A stretch of 64,000 bases of DNA from Phascolarctos cinereus. Lineage: Eukaryota; Chordata; Mammalia; Diprotodontia; Phascolarctidae. The position numbers and the translations under genes are program-made. Below the pieces are notes generated by a model that saw only the letters and a program-made list of their open reading frames with translations, was not told the origin of the DNA and made no database searches. The stretch is taken from assembly GCF_002099425.1 (NCBI RefSeq), contig NW_018343973.1, forward strand, positions 4,875,001-4,939,000, in the 5' to 3' direction. Shown piece by piece: positions 22,882 through 34,659 of the stretch (position 1 is the stretch's first letter; each line of letters starts with the position of its first letter).

Positions 22882-23464
22882 CTATTCTAATTCTCTTTTG
22901 CTCAAGAGCCTTCAGAATATGGTCTATGAAATTTCAGAATTTGCCCGTAATGTCTCTTCTGGTTGTTGTTGTTTTCCTAGACACTCTAATGGATGGTATT
23001 AAAGAGGAAACATTGATGAGAAAAGTAAAGACAATTTTTCTTTTGAAAATGTTATTTCCTTTTTTGGAAATGAAGAGAGGTTCTAAATATTGAGATATCT
23101 GCACAGTAGAATAAACAATGAATACCTGTGCAAAACACTCATGCGACTGCATAATAAAAGATCCACAAGGATCTTATGAGGTTTTTCACCTCTTAGGACT
23201 TTTTAATCATAGAATTTTTTTCACTTTGCCATTCTTGCATTGATTTCAAACTATATGAATCTTTGATATCTGTTCTCTAATTTACTGTGCATAGTCCAGC
23301 AGTTTTCAAACATAAATGTTATGGAACAAATATACTATACTTGAAAGCAGTTCTACATCATTTCTCCTTTCTGCTTTCCATCGTTTGCCAGTGAATCATT
23401 GATAATGGTATTCAGTAAGTGAGGGAACTAGCTAATAACTTTGGTAGTGCTCACAGTATTATAA
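22882..23464. other. Intronic stretch, no recognised element
   Basis: No repeat or coding signal recognised. Confidence 0.45.
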
Positions 23465-23655
23465 ATTTAGAGATGGAAGGGACCTGAAAAGCCATCTAGT
23501 ATAAACTTCCCTCCCCCACCTCCACCCTACCCCCAATTTTAAACATGAGACCCAGAGAGGTTGTTACCTACCTAAAGTACCACAAGACATAAGAGGCAGG
23601 ATTTGAACTCGAGTCTCTTGACTCTAAAACTAGTATAATAGAGGCACTGTATAAT
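23465..23655 (-). mobile_element. MIR-family SINE, antisense
   Basis: 'gatggaagggacctgaaaag', 'catgagacccagagaggttg' and 'caggatttgaactcgagtc' give the antisense MIR order. A 'tataatagaggcactg' piece is tandemly doubled at its end (23634-23665). Confidence 0.6.
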
Positions 23656-23665
23656 AGAGGCATTA

Positions 23666-24289
23666 CCAAAAGTCATTTATTATAATAAATTTGTCATTTG
23701 TTTACATTTAATTTGGATGGCACTCACAAGTGATCAGAGAATTGCTAGTATATTTCTACCGTTACAAGCCTTTGAGATCTGTTTGTATTATCATTGGGTT
23801 AAATGACTTACAGAGCTGCAAACACAAGTGGAGTTTCTCCATTTTAGTAATTTGCAAGAAACATCAGTAATTAAGTACAGTGTATGTATGCCTTTGTTTG
23901 CATTCTATTTGTGATTTCCATTTTGTAGCAAAATAACAACTCAAGGCATTTTAGATCTGTAGGGCTATTGCAGCCTTCCTATGGTGAAAATCACCAATTT
24001 TTTTTCCTTATACCAGATACCTGAGGCTTGAAATAATTGCTCAGAAACTGCTCATCATGACTTATTGCTTAATACACACAGGGACTAAAAATATCCTCTT
24101 CTAACAAGGGACAAGATTTAAGAGATTGTTTTGCCAGAAAGGAGGAGGTCTTGAAACATGTTTATTTGAGGACATTTCCAAACCTCTTTTATATAGGACA
24201 TGAAGGATAGTGTGAACTGAGAATTTGAAGACCTGTTTCTCAGTTCTGCTCCATGTCTGACATATTCTGTCATCCAGACAAGACTTTCA
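23666..24289. other. Intronic stretch, no recognised element
   Basis: No TE, gene or RNA signal recognised. Confidence 0.45.
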
Positions 24290-24620
24290 TCTAGATTCTA
24301 GAACAGGCTATAACATTGAGCTGGTTCTCTGGTTCACACTGGTGGATCACCCTTTTCTTGATATGCTCTTCTGCCACCTTCTCCAAGGAGTCTTTCCCAG
24401 TCCTCCTTAATCTTAGTGCCTTCTCTCAGAGATAATCTCTAATTTATGCTGTAAATGTACATAGTTGTTTTCACATTGTCTTCCCCATTAGAATGTGAGT
24501 TCTTTGAGAACAGGGACCAGTTTTTGTTTTTCTGTATATCCCCAGACCTTAGTATAGTTCCTGGCACATAGTAGGCACTTAATAAATGCTTGTTGACTTG
24601 AGTCAATAAATGTTTATTGA
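24290..24620 (+). mobile_element. L2 3' end
   Basis: 'ccaaggagtctttcccagtc', 'cccattagaatgtgagttct', 'ttcctggcacatagtaggca' and 'cttaataaatgcttgttgac', then a second partial 'caataaatgtttattgac' repeat of the terminus. Confidence 0.85.
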
Positions 24621-24999
24621 CTTTACTATTTTCTAACTGGCTCAAAGGATGCCTCTGCCCACCTCAAATCAATCACATGCTTCTGTCTGTACTGTTTCTG
24701 ATAACATTCTGTGTTGGGAAGGGGGCAGAAGAGCTACAATTGCTGGTAGATGGCTAGAACCAATAAGATTTGAGGGATTGGGGAGGGTATGAAGGAGAAG
24801 GAGAAAAATACCAAAATTCCTCCAATCTGAAATTGACATGCAATGCTTTCACTGTATCCATGAGGAACATCTGCCTCAGCCACTGGTTAAATTCCAATTT
24901 AGCAAATTATGTTGATTGCTATTAGTATGTGATTTCTAAACAACTTATTTTATTTCACCCCAGAGGTATATTCCTTCACTAGTGAAAAAAAGTATAGAG
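24621..24999. other. Intronic stretch, no recognised element
   Basis: No repeat or coding signal recognised. Confidence 0.45.
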
Positions 25000-25215
25000 A
25001 TGATAATAATAATCAATACATAGCACTTAAAAAAAAAACAAGCAGAAACTCTAAAGTCTCCAGATATCCCCCTGAGGAAGTTAGAAGGTAATTATCATTA
25101 TCCCCAGATTATGCTTGAAGACACTGATTCCAGCTAAGTCATTAACCCTTCCTAAGACTACACAAACAATGATTAAACCTAGAATGGCATCTGCATATTA
25201 TTCTAAATCTATTAA
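25000..25215 (-). mobile_element. MIR/MON-type SINE, antisense
   Basis: 'gatgataataataatcaata', 'aattatcattatccccagat' and 'cctaagactacacaaacaat' are degraded antisense MIR landmarks. Confidence 0.5.
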
Positions 25216-27689
25216 CTATAATGTCTAATCTGCAAAAGGGACTCTGGCAATAACAATAAAGTCTCCTTTTGATTGAAAGATTTTTATCATGGATTTTTAG
25301 GTTTGTTTGAATATAGATCTGTCAACAAACACTTATTAAGCACCTCCTATATACCTGTGATTTCATTGCTGTAGGGAACTTCTGATGACAAACTTCCCCT
25401 AGCATTGCAGAGCAATGTTTGTTCTGCAATTTTAACCTCAGTGCCCAGGACACTGAGAAGTCACTGGCCAAGTATGTGTTGGGGGCAGAATTCTTTCTGT
25501 TCGACCATGTTCTCAGTCATTATGAAAAGATGCGTGATATAATATGACGTTTCTTTATTTTGAAGTGTCTCAAGAAGTAAGTAAAATATCCTTTTTAAAA
25601 AAACGATCGTAAGAGAACTCTTTTTGGTTAGTAAAACCTCTTACTGATAGGAATCTATTATTATTTGGGGATATTTCTCTATTATGAAAAAGTGATCTGA
25701 GAAAACTCATCTGAGGTAAAAACAAGTAGTTTTATCAAGTCCATAAGGGATGCTTAGGAAGTATGCCATCTGAAACTGAGGTGAACATCTCCGACAATCT
25801 GGATAGCTATTTACTATTTCTTTCAAATGTTAATTTAAAAAAAACCTCACTTTAGCAGTATAAGGAACCAGTCCTCTAAAAGTAAAATCAGAATCCTTGA
25901 TGTAGTTATTCAGGCATTGCTGTGATATTGCTGGTGAAGATCAGATGTGGTTCCATCAGCAGCAAAGCCCAAGACATGCCTTCAGGGAGTTCAAAAGTGA
26001 GTTACTATTCCAATGTAGAAAATAACAGAAGCCACTTCCTGCCCTGAGTCTACAGCGCAGTTTTTAAAACAAACAAACAAAAAAAGGCCAGGCCCCCATG
26101 TTCAGATTTTTTGAGATAAGTCGAACACACCCTAAAAACTCCCTTGATGACACAGTAAAGTCGACAAATGGTTTAACTCATCCAAAAAAGTCTAAGACAA
26201 AATTTCAGATAAAGAAACAAAGGAGGGCTTGTAACAATCTTTTAAAATAAGAGTTTAAAAAAAAATTTTCCCTAGATTTGACATCTTTCCAGCAACCTTT
26301 TACAGCCCCAAATAAGAGGGAATGTAATTGGCGCTCATAAATCTGAAACATTTGACAATTCCAAATGTTAACAAGGGTTTTTTCATGTTTTAGCTTTCAA
26401 AAACAGCAGAGTCAAAGTCCTTTCTATAATAAGCAAATAGAAAGAAAGGGTGGGTAGAGTTGAGAAAGAGTGTGGGTTTCTCTATACATGTCTAAATCAA
26501 CTTCTGAGACTTAAAATCAACATCAGTTTTTATTATTGCTTTTTCAAAGATACCTGTTAAAATAGTATTTTGATCCCCTCTATCCGCAGGTTATTATTAT
26601 GACCTTACTGCTAAATAGCTGTTATTATATTCAAGCTCAGTTAGGTTATGTTTCACTGGTAGATGGAATTACTTCTTTATATCTTCTGCATGTCAGGTTA
26701 ATTTAATGACACATGTCCTATGAATGTGAGGTTATTACTGCTAAGGGTTTTGGACAAAGTAAAAGAGGAAGAATATTCAGATCACAGGTAAAAGATGAAT
26801 ACTATTTCACATACAGGCAGTGAGACCCATGTTAAATGTAGTTTTGCCTCCTTATTTTAACCTTTTAAGATGAAATTGATTATCTTTCATCTAGCTGTGA
26901 AGATACTTCAGGTTACTATATAGGAAATCTGGTATTTACCTATTTGTTGTTGTTGTTTATATACCTGATTGCTCTTCCCATTTAAATTTTGGCTAGCATA
27001 CTTTTTTTTATTCAGTACAGGGTTAACACTGGCCACTACAGACATCCCAGTGGTTTAGAAAAAAAGAAAGATTTGATGGATTAAAAAAGTGGTTGTTTTA
27101 CTAAATTTAGATGCCAAAAAGATTTGCATTGCTCAGCAATGCTGTTCCCAAAATTCATATTGCCATCAATGGGAACTGCTGAATAAAACCTCTAGAGAGG
27201 AAGAGGATTTTTTGGTTATGGTTATGATGTAATTTATTCATTACTTGTGCAAGTCTTCAAAATACGAAAAAAGAAAAAATCTCAAACTATTATAAAAGTG
27301 AAGATTTAAGTCTCTAAATATACTTTTAAAAAAAAAAACCTGCTTTTCCCAGTTGAATAAGTTCGTGTGTATTTGTTTAGGTTAATGGTTTGGCCATGTC
27401 ACATTGACAGTACACAGTCTTTAAATAGATGTTTTGCAGAAAAGTCAGTCTAGAAAACAGAAAAGCATAAAAAAATCATACTTCCTAATAATGTTTTTAA
27501 ACCTATAAATATGTGAAATTAATATTTTCTTTTGGATACCCTTTTCCTCACAGCTATATGTTTGTAAATACTTGTGCAGGGTTTTTGTTTTAATTATGGA
27601 ATTCTATTCTGTACCATTATTCTATAGCTGACAGCCTTCAATCCAATGGAGCTGTTCTAGCTGAGTTTTGTGGGAGGAAAAGTGAAAAG
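25216..27689. other. Repeat-poor intronic island
   Basis: Apart from a 35-bp L2 tail remnant (25320-25355) and short A-runs, no TE is recognised in about 2.4 kb. There is no open coding segment with splice sites. This is the longest clean stretch in the window, so it is a candidate conserved regulatory region. Confidence 0.5.
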
Positions 27690-27870
27690 AGCAACCTGAC
27701 CTCTGGAAAACTAGAAAGAATGTGGGACTGGGGATCCTACCCAACTGAGCTCTTGTTTGAACTCTGCCACTAACTGGCTCTAAGACCTTGGCAAGTCAAT
27801 TCACCTCCTCAGGCCTTGGTTTTATCTGTCAAATGAGAGTTGGACCAGATCAATGACCCCTCAACTTTTT
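27690..27870 (+). mobile_element. MIR SINE
   Basis: 'tttgaactctgccactaact', 'accttggcaagtcaattcac' and 'ggttttatctgtcaaatgag' are sense MIR landmarks. Confidence 0.65.
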
Positions 27871-28204
27871 CTCTTACTGACCCCAATTTAGATTAGCTGT
27901 AAAATTACAGGGTGATGAATTTTGCAACTTCTGAGACTACATTCTGCTAAGTTGTAGAAAGGCTTTGATCTGCATCAACTGAAAGGAATACTGATGCCAA
28001 TAAAATCACAAATCCTTGTGATATATCAAAAAATAGATCCTTGTGATATATCAGTGAAATTCAAATGGAAAAGTGACTTTTGCAGTGTCTTTGCATCTCA
28101 TTCTAGGTTGTGCATTCTCCTCTCTTACCATAATCCCTGGCAGGAAATAAATATGGTGTTGGTGATTAGCTAACCCAGTTTCAGTTTTACTCTCATCATC
28201 ATCA

Positions 28205-28690
28205 TCATGGTCCGAGCCCTCATTGAGCTTACTGTCTAGCAAGCAAATGAGATACACACACTGCTAACTATGGTTGCAAAACAAAGTGCTATATGAGGTT
28301 CAAGGGTGAAAGTTGTTGCTGACATAGGAGATCAGAGATAGACTAATGGAGAAGGTGGTATTTAAATTATAATTTAAAGGTTGGGTAAGAATTCAAGGGG
28401 CTAAAGTAAAGGTTGGAACTCTAGGCCACTGTGAGCAGAGACATGGAGGTGGGAAAATACAGTGGTACTTATGGATAGAGAATAGTCTAATCTGACCCAT
28501 ATCATGGGAATCTTAGATAAAGCTGGAGATGTGCAATGGCCCCAGATTGTGGAGTTCTGAATGCTAAGCAAAGTAGTTTGAACTTTCCCTTGGAAGACAG
28601 TCGAGAGCCACTGAACATTTCTGAGCAGAGTGACGCTACCAAATATATGGATAAGGAGCATTAGCCTGCAAGCATATGGATCTTAGATAA
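28205..28690 (-). mobile_element. L2 LINE 3' region, antisense
   Basis: 'agccctcattgagcttactg' (reversed 3' UTR), 'agcagagacatggaggtggg', 'gtagtttgaactttcccttg' and 'gagccactgaacatttctga'. An (ATC)n run lies at 28194-28207. Confidence 0.65.
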
Positions 28691-29149
28691 GTACACTAGG
28701 TGTCATGACGAAGAAGAACATGGTCTTTCAGAAATCCTGGGCCTCTAGAGTTTGCAATGAGCACATTTCATAATCATATGGGACATAACTTTTAGTAAAA
28801 ATCAACTCATGTTACAGAACTTTTCCAGAGATTTATGAATAACTGGCAACAGATTTACTCTTAGAACATAAAATCATAAACAAGTGCTTTATTCAGTCTT
28901 GGAGGTTATCTTATCCACCCCTCTCATTTTAAAGATATAAGAAACTATGAGTCATGTATTAGCTCAGATGGCTGTTATCCAAAGATATATATAAAAATGC
29001 TTTTTTTAATGGCATAAAGCTCTTTTTAAAATTATTTCTAAGATAATTCTATAGTAACAACTGCTATAGCAGTGCTATTGTTTTAGGGTAAACCTTAAAG
29101 TACTATGTAAACATCCTTGTTATTATTAATATTATTAGGAACCAAATAC
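28691..29149. other. Intronic stretch with a faint MIR piece
   Basis: 'cacccctctcattttaaaga' at 28916-28935 resembles antisense MIR. The rest is unrecognised. Confidence 0.4.
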
Positions 29150-29370
29150 TGTATCATGGTGCAATGGAAAGAGTACTAGATTTGGTGTCCAATTTGAATG
29201 CAAGGGTTTGAGTTCAAATCCAAATCCTGGGATTCTAGGTTCCTAGTAGTTTGGTGGCTAAGTCACTTAAAATCTCTCTGGATCTCAGTTTGTTCATCTT
29301 TAAAAGGAGGATGTTAGATGAACTCTTACGGTCCTTTCTAGTTCTACATCTATAATCTCATAATTCATAT
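29150..29370 (+). mobile_element. MIR3/THER2-like SINE
   Basis: 'tgcaatggaaagagtactag', 'gagttcaaatccaaatcctg', 'gctaagtcacttaaaatctc' and 'gtcctttctagttctacatc' give the full MIR3/THER2 order. Confidence 0.7.
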
Positions 29371-29574
29371 ATTATGCAGATAATAAAAAAACAGTTCAAT
29401 ACCAACTGAAAAGAAGGATCTTCTGAATTTTCTATCATGCCTAGCACATCAAGAAAGCCTTAACCCTATAGTTATCCACTGCTAAATCAGCCCAAACAAA
29501 CCTCCTAGTGATATTGATAAACCTGAAGACATCTCCCATCCCCATCAATTATGCTGTATATTTAGTGTGATCTG

Positions 29575-29715
29575 AGAGGCTTGAGGGCATAGTGGATAGA
29601 GATCTGGCCTGAGGGTCAGGAAGATCTGTTTGCTCTGTCTCTGACACTTATTGGCTGTGTGACTTCATAAAGTCACATATACTCTTAGTGCCTTAGGCAA
29701 CACTTTAAGACTATA
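29575..29715 (+). mobile_element. CORE-SINE, 3'-truncated
   Basis: 'catagtggatagagatctgg', 'cctgagggtcaggaagatct' and 'ggctgtgtgacttcataaag' are the head and core of a marsupial SINE. Confidence 0.6.
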
Positions 29716-30714
29716 AATTTTAGAGAAAGTGTCTCTCTGTATTGGTACAAGGAGCTTCCTCACTAGGAGTTACCCACACCATTTCAATCACAGATGCGAT
29801 TTCCCACTTCTTCCCTCCCCCACTCCCATTTACCCCCCAAAAAAGTTTCTGTGGATAAAAATGAGGACTGAAAAAGAAATTATCTAGACAGATTAATTGA
29901 TCCCTTAATACTCCGCCTAATCTAGCCACTGTGTTAAATACAAGCAGCCTCCGACAGCAAACATGGCAACACTTCGTATCTGCAACATAACCAGCCATGA
30001 GTTGCACATTCACAGGCACATAAGTAAAAGGCACAAATGGTTAGTATTTCCCAGGCTGGCCATGTGGCAGTCTACCCGTTCCACAGTAGCCTGATTCAAA
30101 GGTTTCCATAGTCTGTGTTTCAATTCCAAACAGCCTGCTCTAAGAAGAGTGGCAAACCCAGGTTTATACCTGAAACAAGAATTAGGAGCCAAATTAGTCT
30201 CATTTTTTATTTTAGCTCATTTTCACATGGTAGATAATTCCCTTCCTCACCACCAGAGCCAGACAGGTATTTGTTAGTAGGGTTAGTACCTATTTGTCTA
30301 TTAGAAATAAAAACCATTTACAACTGACAGCTGTTTAAAATGAGTAGCAACATGTATTACAGAATGCACTACAGGAAATTATATCATTTCTGGTTTTGGT
30401 ATGGTTAAAAACTAAAATTATTTCAGAGACAAGTTTGGTACTATCAACACACTCACTAGGGCACCACCATAAGCAGGTATCACAGCGATTAAAAACAGAA
30501 TAAACTAGCAAATGCTGCCCTCTTCAGCCTACTCAGAATTTTTTTTAATTGAAGTCATAAAATCCCATTCCTTTAGATTAGAAATCTGCATTTCATGATT
30601 CTGTCACTATACCATTGTTCAGAGTCTTTCTTAAGAAAGTAAATATGGAACATAATGAAAAACAAACATGAAGGTTGCAGATAAGGAATAGAGGTATGGG
30701 ATAAAGTCATTGAA
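29716..30714. other. Unrecognised intronic stretch, partly less AT-rich
   Basis: No TE recognised over 1 kb. On the minus strand two overlapping open frames (29720-30034, 104 residues; 30010-30192, 60 residues) lie behind a 'cttgtttcag' acceptor-like string (reverse of 30176-30167). I recognise no protein family in them. Could be a conserved non-coding element or a degraded exon. Confidence 0.35.
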
Positions 30715-30850
30715 TGTGTTCTATAATTCATTCACAAAATATTTATTAAGTACTAAGTGTTTAGGCGCTGTGCTACTCTATGACAAAAAAAAAGTTGCTA
30801 GTCCCAAAAAGCTTACATTTCACTTGGGAGAGATATCATATGCACTTGGT
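30715..30850 (-). mobile_element. L2 3' end, antisense
   Basis: 'aaatatttattaagtactaa', 'ggcgctgtgctactctatga' and 'gcttacatttcacttgggag' are the reversed L2 terminus. Confidence 0.65.
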
Positions 30851-31280
30851 TCCTTTAAAAAAAGATTTCAATTCATCCTTTCCCTCCCCCAATACTGTAG
30901 CTGCTTCTTATTTTTCCTCCTTTTTTTCCACCCAAAAAAAGAAGTATATTATGTCTTCAACCTTTTATTCTAACATTAAGAAGACTCTAGTCTACAGATT
31001 AATTCTGCTTCCTTATTTTTGTCATTCAAAATTGAATTTGACATCTATTTTAGCAGTTTCTCTCTTTTTAATTTTAAACATCACTTCCTAGCCTCTAAAA
31101 CTAGAGCTTTCACAAGGATCTATATAAAAATTATTTTGAGTTCCTTTAATGGTCTTCAGTAGGTCCTTCCAGATGTGTGTGACCTGCTGGTCTCCATTTT
31201 TCTGATATTCTTCCATTGTGAAGGCTCTAGAAAGTATTAAAATAAGATCTAATTAACAAAAATCTATAATACTGTACTTT
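30851..31280. other. Intronic stretch with a short antisense open segment
   Basis: On the minus strand 31217-31086 opens with ATG and runs 43 codons (starts MEEYQKNGDQQVTHIWKDLL). An acceptor-like 'ctttctag' precedes the ATG. I know no matching family. The rest is unrecognised. Confidence 0.3.
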
Positions 31281-31463
31281 AAGAAGAAAAGATATGGGGG
31301 CAGCTAGGTGGTGCAGTAGATAGAGCACCAGCCCTGAAGTCAGGAGGACCTGAGTTCAAATCTAGCCTCAGACCAAACACTTGACACTTACTAGCTGTGT
31401 GACCCTGGGCAAGTCACTTAACCCCAATTGCCTCACCAAAAAAAAAAAAGAAGAAAAGATATG
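31281..31463 (+). mobile_element. Young WSINE1-like SINE with perfect 16-bp target duplication
   Basis: Head 'gggggcagctaggtggtgca' through 'aaccccaattgcctcacc' and an A tail. The target duplication AAGAAGAAAAGATATG is at 31281-31296 and 31448-31463 with no differences. Confidence 0.93.
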
Positions 31464-31619
31464 TAGAGAAAATGCATATTTAAAAAACAAAAAGAAATTG
31501 TGGTTCTTTAAGCCACACTGACACATAGATAACAAAAACAGTAGCAATTCCCATAATGCATCAAAACTGTTTTAATTCCATGTGGGATTAGCATGATACA
31601 GTCTGAATCAAAGCAACTA

Positions 31620-32020
31620 CTAGTTTTTAAACTTTTATTTTATCTTATTTTCCATTTAAAACAATTTATTTTCTCTTTCTCCAACCTCTTCTTCTCCTCC
31701 CCACCCCATTTTAAAAATAGTTGCTGTATTGCTCAAGTCCAAAAGTATATGCCTCATTCTGCATCCTGAGTCTACTACTTTTCTGTCCAGAAATAGAATA
31801 ACAAGATTTATTACTGGTCCTCTGGAATCATGGTTGGTCACTGCATTGATCACTCTACATCAGTTCATGCAAGTCTTTCCAGGTTTCTCTGAAATCTTCT
31901 TTTTCATCCTTTCTTAAAGTACAAGATTAATCCATTATACAAGTAGATCATAATTGGCTCAGCTGTTCCCCAACTGATAGACATTCCTTTAGGTTCCAGG
32001 GTTTTTTCAATGCTACAAAG
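31620..32020 (-). mobile_element. L1 3' end, antisense
   Basis: 3' UTR first ('aacaatttattttctcttt', 'atgcctcattctgcatcctg', 'ggtcctctggaatcatggtt'), then the reversed ORF2 end ('catcagttcatgcaagtctt', 'gttccccaactgatagac'). 5'-truncated with an internal deletion. Confidence 0.75.
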
Positions 32021-32307
32021 TGAGCCAAAACAAATGCAGTTCTCCAGTTGACTAGACAAGGTTTCCTCATTTAAGCTGCTCTTATCACTATTATATAATT
32101 CTATTAGACAAATTTAGATCAATAAAATAGTGGTGCTGCTCTCTCAACAACCCTGATTACAACAGGATGGAAATGGGTTGATTACAAAGAAAACTAACCT
32201 TTTTATAACCTCTGTCTATCCATAAGTAATCATTATGATTCATGGGTTCTTAATTCAGATTGTATTCAATTATTCAGAATTTACCAAGTAAGAAATGAAC
32301 TGAATAT
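32021..32307. other. Intronic stretch, no recognised element
   Basis: No signal recognised. Confidence 0.4.
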
Positions 32308-32400
32308 TGTTGTCTCCCTTGTTAGATAGTGAGCTGCCAATGCTTAATACAGTGTCTGGCACATAGTAGGTGCTTAGTAAATGATTATTGATTGATGGGT
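32308..32400 (+). mobile_element. L2 3' tail
   Basis: 'ttgtctcccttgttagatag' and 'gtctggcacatagtaggtgc' are L2 terminal sequences. Confidence 0.75.
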
Positions 32401-32404
32401 ATTA

Positions 32405-32725
32405 CACTTGGCTCCAATCATCAAATATTCATGAAGCACTTACATTTGAAATAAACTCTATTGGTTGCCTTGAAGGTGAGTGATATAGAGGTATAAGACA
32501 TAGTCAAAAAATCTAATCTGTTTAAGCAGACAGATCCTATGCATAGAAAGATAAATAATAATGCAAGGCAATGAGTAGTAAGTGTTAAATGCCTAATATA
32601 GACAGGCTGTTGCTATAAGATTTCAGAAGCAAGAGTGAATCCTGAGTATGAGGTGGCTAGGAAAGAATTTTGTTCTGTGGAGGAAGTGAAACTTCAACTG
32701 AACTTGAAATTTAGGGTTAGAGCTA
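32405..32725 (-). mobile_element. L2 3' region, antisense
   Basis: 'tattcatgaagcacttacat' begins the reversed terminus, followed by 'aagtgaaacttcaactgaac' (reversed 3' UTR). It sits tail to tail with the L2 at 32308-32400. Confidence 0.5.
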
Positions 32726-32734
32726 GAGAAACAA

Positions 32735-32922
32735 ATAGGATCATAGACCTGGACCTAGAGGTCAAAGGTCATTTAGTCCAAGCTCATTTTTTATAGGAAG
32801 AAATTGAGAGATTGTAACTTGCCTGAGTTCGAACAGGCAGTAAGTATTAGAGGCAGATTTGAACTCAGATCCCTTAATTCCAGAGCCAGCATGCTTCCCA
32901 TCTGTACCATACTGCCTCCTAG
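32735..32922 (-). mobile_element. MIR-family SINE, antisense
   Basis: 'gacctagaggtcaaaggtca', 'agaggcagatttgaactcag' and 'cttcccatctgtaccatact' are antisense MIR landmarks. Confidence 0.65.
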
Positions 32923-33334
32923 GTCATAGAAGCAACATGAGCAAAGGATGTTCACACTATATTCAGAAGTCACAACAAAATTTACTTCTATAGTCTTCTC
33001 AGAAATGTTAGCTGCACCCTGTGGAGGAAAACACATCTTCAACACCACAGTAAAGAACTACCTACACTCCATTCCAGCCCCTAAAATGCTGTGGCATCTC
33101 TAGTTACCTTAGATTCACAACACAGTTCCATATAGAAATTTTACCTATTTTTTTAAAACTAGCTTAACAGTACAGCAGCTATAATACCTTGGCCAAAATT
33201 TCCTTTAGGTACAATTTTCATGAGCATACTTTTTTCCACATGTTGCAAGATGTGGAATGTTTTTTTAATATATTTAAATGCATTAGATCTGTATACCTTA
33301 AGGAAGTCTATAGAGAACTCTTTTGCAAAGTGAC

Positions 33335-33410
33335 TATTCAGAATCACAGGATCATGGATCTATAGCTGAAAGGGACCTCAGAGGCCAACTATTCCAAAAC
33401 CCCCTGCTTA
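33335..33410 (-). mobile_element. CR1/L3 3' tail, antisense
   Basis: 'gaatcacaggatcatggatc' then 'gaaagggacctcagaggcca' is the reversed CR1 terminus. Confidence 0.55.
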
Positions 33411-33755
33411 AGATGTCTTTGATAAATCTAAATTTCATAGATTTAATTTGTTTAAAATACTGTCTCCTGTACTTTACTTGTGGAGCACAGCTGTCTCTAA
33501 AAGAGAGAAAGGAAGGCCTGGATCCTTTTAATGGCTATTTCTTATGGGGAAGGTTTGAATTTCTGAAGTGAACCAGTCAGTGTTAATGCACATTACTATA
33601 GGAAATGGTATATTGACTCAATAGGACTTTTAATATTTAAACTTATCTCTGACAGTGTCACAGAAATTGGTAACTTTGACACCGATCACAGTTACATTGG
33701 TAATATCAGTGCAAAAGAGAAACATTATGTTAATGCAATATTAAGTGTCAAATTA
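33411..33755. other. Intronic stretch, no recognised element
   Basis: AT-rich. Holds the left flank of the palindrome described next. Confidence 0.4.
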
Positions 33756-33927
33756 AAAAGTCAGGAAATGCAAAAGTTATGGTTCTCATAACAACGTTAA
33801 CTCGCCCACATTGCACATGCTGAATAATAAAGTATATATTTAACTACATAACTAGTAATCCAAAATTCTGCATATGTACGGTGTGGGCGAGTTAATGTTA
33901 CTACTTTTATATTTCCTGACTCTCCCT
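33756..33927. mobile_element. MITE-like palindrome, possibly Tc1/mariner type
   Basis: Inverted arms of roughly 50 bp: AGTCAGGAAAT (33759-33769) pairs with ATTTCCTGACT (33911-33921), and TTAACTCGCCCACA (33797-33810) pairs exactly with TGTGGGCGAGTTAA (33882-33895). The spacer is about 70 bp and partly pairs. A TA lies just outside each end (33754-33755 and 33928-33929), as Tc1/mariner insertion would leave. No coding capacity. Confidence 0.55.
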
Positions 33928-34659
33928 TATTTTAATTTTCAAGTCTTACCATTATATGAACATAATTGGAGGGACAGTAAATTTGCAGACAGTTTTGGAA
34001 GGCTTGAGGTGCTTAAGAGTTTTTAATCATCTTTATTTCTAAGGAAAAGATGAGAGAGAATTTCACAGTTCTGTTTTGTGTTGTTTTGTTGTTTTTCTTT
34101 TCCTAAAAAGGTATAAGGGCCTTTGAATTGTGTCCGAGCAGTTATGTATGTTAGAGGAACATGACCTTTTGATTTAAGCAGTAGCATTGCAAAATAGAAA
34201 CATAACTAAAAATTCTTTTAACGTTTTAAGTGTACGCCAATAAAACTATTTTTATTTCTTCAGACATAGCAAGTAGATCCCTATACCTTGTTTGACCATC
34301 TGTTTAGTCATTTTTATATGTTCATAAAAATGTTTTATGGGCAAAAAAGAAGCATATTTGTTCTTCCTTTTCATAATGACAAAACGCATAACAATTGGTC
34401 TGAAAACCTTTCTAGAAAGTTCTGCCACATGAACAAAATTTCACAAAGAAGCCTTTAACACAAAAGATGATTTTGTTTAAATTTGGAAATAAACTATGAA
34501 ATAGTGGTTTAAAGTAGAAATACTACTGGAAATATTTGAACCATTCCATATAATAACAAAATATAATATAATATAATAATAATATAATATAATAAAAATT
34601 TATATTGTTTTCTAGCACCATCTCTTTTTTCCCATGGAAGACTTTCAAGGGAGATTTCA
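33928..34659. other. Intronic stretch with an (ATAAT)n tract
   Basis: Unrecognised, AT-rich. A low-complexity (ATAAT/ATA)n run lies at about 34550-34600. Confidence 0.45.
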
